Assembly: GCF_031180975.1 (NCBI RefSeq)
Contig: NZ_JAPSLI010000012.1
Location: 25,279-89,278 of the forward strand
From: Microbacterium sp.
GTDB taxonomy: Bacteria > Actinomycetota > Actinomycetes > Actinomycetales > Microbacteriaceae
Reading direction: 5' to 3'
Length of the DNA: 64,000 bases
In this document: positions 63,645 through 64,000 of the stretch, one piece after another
How the letters are laid out: every line of letters starts with the position of its first letter
Position numbering within the stretch: the first letter of the stretch is position 1
Made by a program: the position numbers and the translations under genes
Notes under the pieces: generated by a model
What the model saw: only the letters and a program-made list of their open reading frames with translations
Database searches by the model: none
Told to the model about the DNA's origin: nothing

Positions 63645-63753
63645 CCGGTCGTTGAGCGAGGACGCGCTGAGCGCGCCCGAGACGAAACGCGTCGGCCCCG
63701 TTTCCGGTCGTTGAGCGAGCACCGCCGCAGGCGGCGCGAGACGAAACGCGTCG
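63645..63753. repeat. Pair of 50-bp REP-like repeats
   Basis: Units at 63645-63694 and 63704-63753 share CCGGTCGTTGAGCGAG at one end and GAGACGAAACGCGTCG at the other. Their middles differ but each forms a small stem (CGCGCT/GCGCG in one, CCGC/GCGG in the other), so pairing is conserved while sequence is not. This repeat type is known from actinobacterial intergenic regions. Confidence 0.85.
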
Positions 63754-63814
63754 CGTGCTGCCGGGTGTTCGATCCCAGTCGCGTCGGGCGCTCGACCGGA
63801 CACCCCGGGGCGGT

Positions 63815-64000
63815 TCAGAAGGGTGCGTCGATCTGCGGTGGTGGGGTGGCCCAGACGTGGTCGCGCCATGCTTGTTCGTGCGGCGGGGGTGGGTCGGTGT
63901 CGGTGAAGGTGACGGTGTTCTGCGCGGGTGGGCGGTCGATGTAGACCCGTCCGGTGGGGCTGGTCCATTCCAGCAGCCCGCCCCCGAGCTGGGTGACATG
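63815..64000 (-). CDS. DUF222/HNH endonuclease-type protein (13E12 family), C-terminal end
   Basis: The last 61 residues of a gene that runs off the window. The frame reads from HVTQLGGGLLEWTSPTGRVYIDRPPAQ to a TGA at 63815. The WTSPTGRxY pattern and Pro-rich tail match the ends of 13E12-repeat/DUF222 HNH proteins of actinobacteria. Catalytic residues are not in view. Confidence 0.7.
   Translation of the reverse strand, partial: HVTQLGGGLLEWTSPTGRVYIDRPPAQNTVTFTDTDPPPPHEQAWRDHVWATPPPQIDAPF

Overview
The window is GC-rich, densely packed actinobacterial chromosome. Several features together point to a Microbacteriaceae-like organism, most likely Microbacterium or a close relative: a gluABCD glutamate transporter, PriA-type histidine isomerase, DUF3039/DUF1844/DUF2510 proteins, a 13E12-type DUF222/HNH tail, a Tad pilus locus, Ku plus three-domain LigD, and many genes that appear leaderless, with a TAnnnT -10 box 6-8 nt before ATG or GTG. 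The family call is inference from gene content, not from a database comparison. I see no prophage, insertion sequence or CRISPR array.

Layout. 1-2.1 kb: the end of a branched-chain amino-acid (Liv-type) ABC operon with its FCD-GntR regulator; the same 11-bp palindrome lies before both. 2.1-7.7 kb: a cluster resembling PhnS2/T2/U2-type transporters (ATPase, fused permease, lipoprotein), an inositol-monophosphatase-family phosphatase and a UTRA-GntR regulator, suggesting uptake and dephosphorylation or scavenging of a phosphorylated organic compound. 7.8-12.7 kb: an NAD-dependent epimerase, thiamine salvage (TPP riboswitch, thiM, and a ThiE-ThiD-TenA three-domain fusion), and a DUF402-like/cupin pair. 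12.7-16.3 kb: pheST. 16.4-19.7 kb: gluABCD. 19.8-23.1 kb: tsnR-like methyltransferase, a small gene, and infC-rpmI-rplT. infC starts on a rare AUC codon behind a long structured leader. Then come DUF1844 and sseB.

24-28.4 kb: histidine genes hisC-hisB-hisH and priA, interrupted by an oppositely oriented ParA/MinD-like ATPase. 28.4-29.8 kb: the SOS locus, with lexA divergent from a LysM protein (probable SOS division inhibitor). 29.8-35.2 kb: metE-metF and an S9 peptidase. 35.2-40.1 kb: smpB, ftsX, ftsE (with a long acidic tail), a DUF2510 membrane protein, and prfB. 40.2-45.9 kb: an MFS transporter and a Tad pilus cluster (tadA, tadB, tadC, small pilin, two TadE-like proteins, one TadG-like protein). 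46 kb: tRNA-Leu(UAG). 46-51.3 kb: DedA protein, divergent ku and ligD for non-homologous end joining, and a CDF metal exporter.

51.4-57.8 kb: rdgB, rph, murI, murQ and nagZ (nucleotide housekeeping, RNA processing, muropeptide recycling), then pncB and a DUF3039 protein. 57.8-61.3 kb: an ABC exporter whose ATPase carries an approximately 380-residue Ala/Lys/Pro-rich histone-H1-like N-terminal region. 61.4-64 kb: a nucleotidyltransferase, two uncharacterised genes, a pair of REP-like repeats, and the C-terminal end of a DUF222/HNH protein running off the window.

The observations most worth following are the AUC-initiated infC with its structured leader and upstream ORF, the histone-like extension on the ABC ATPase, the phosphatase-linked PhnSTU2-like transport cluster, the paired GntR palindromes, and the large number of apparent leaderless transcripts.
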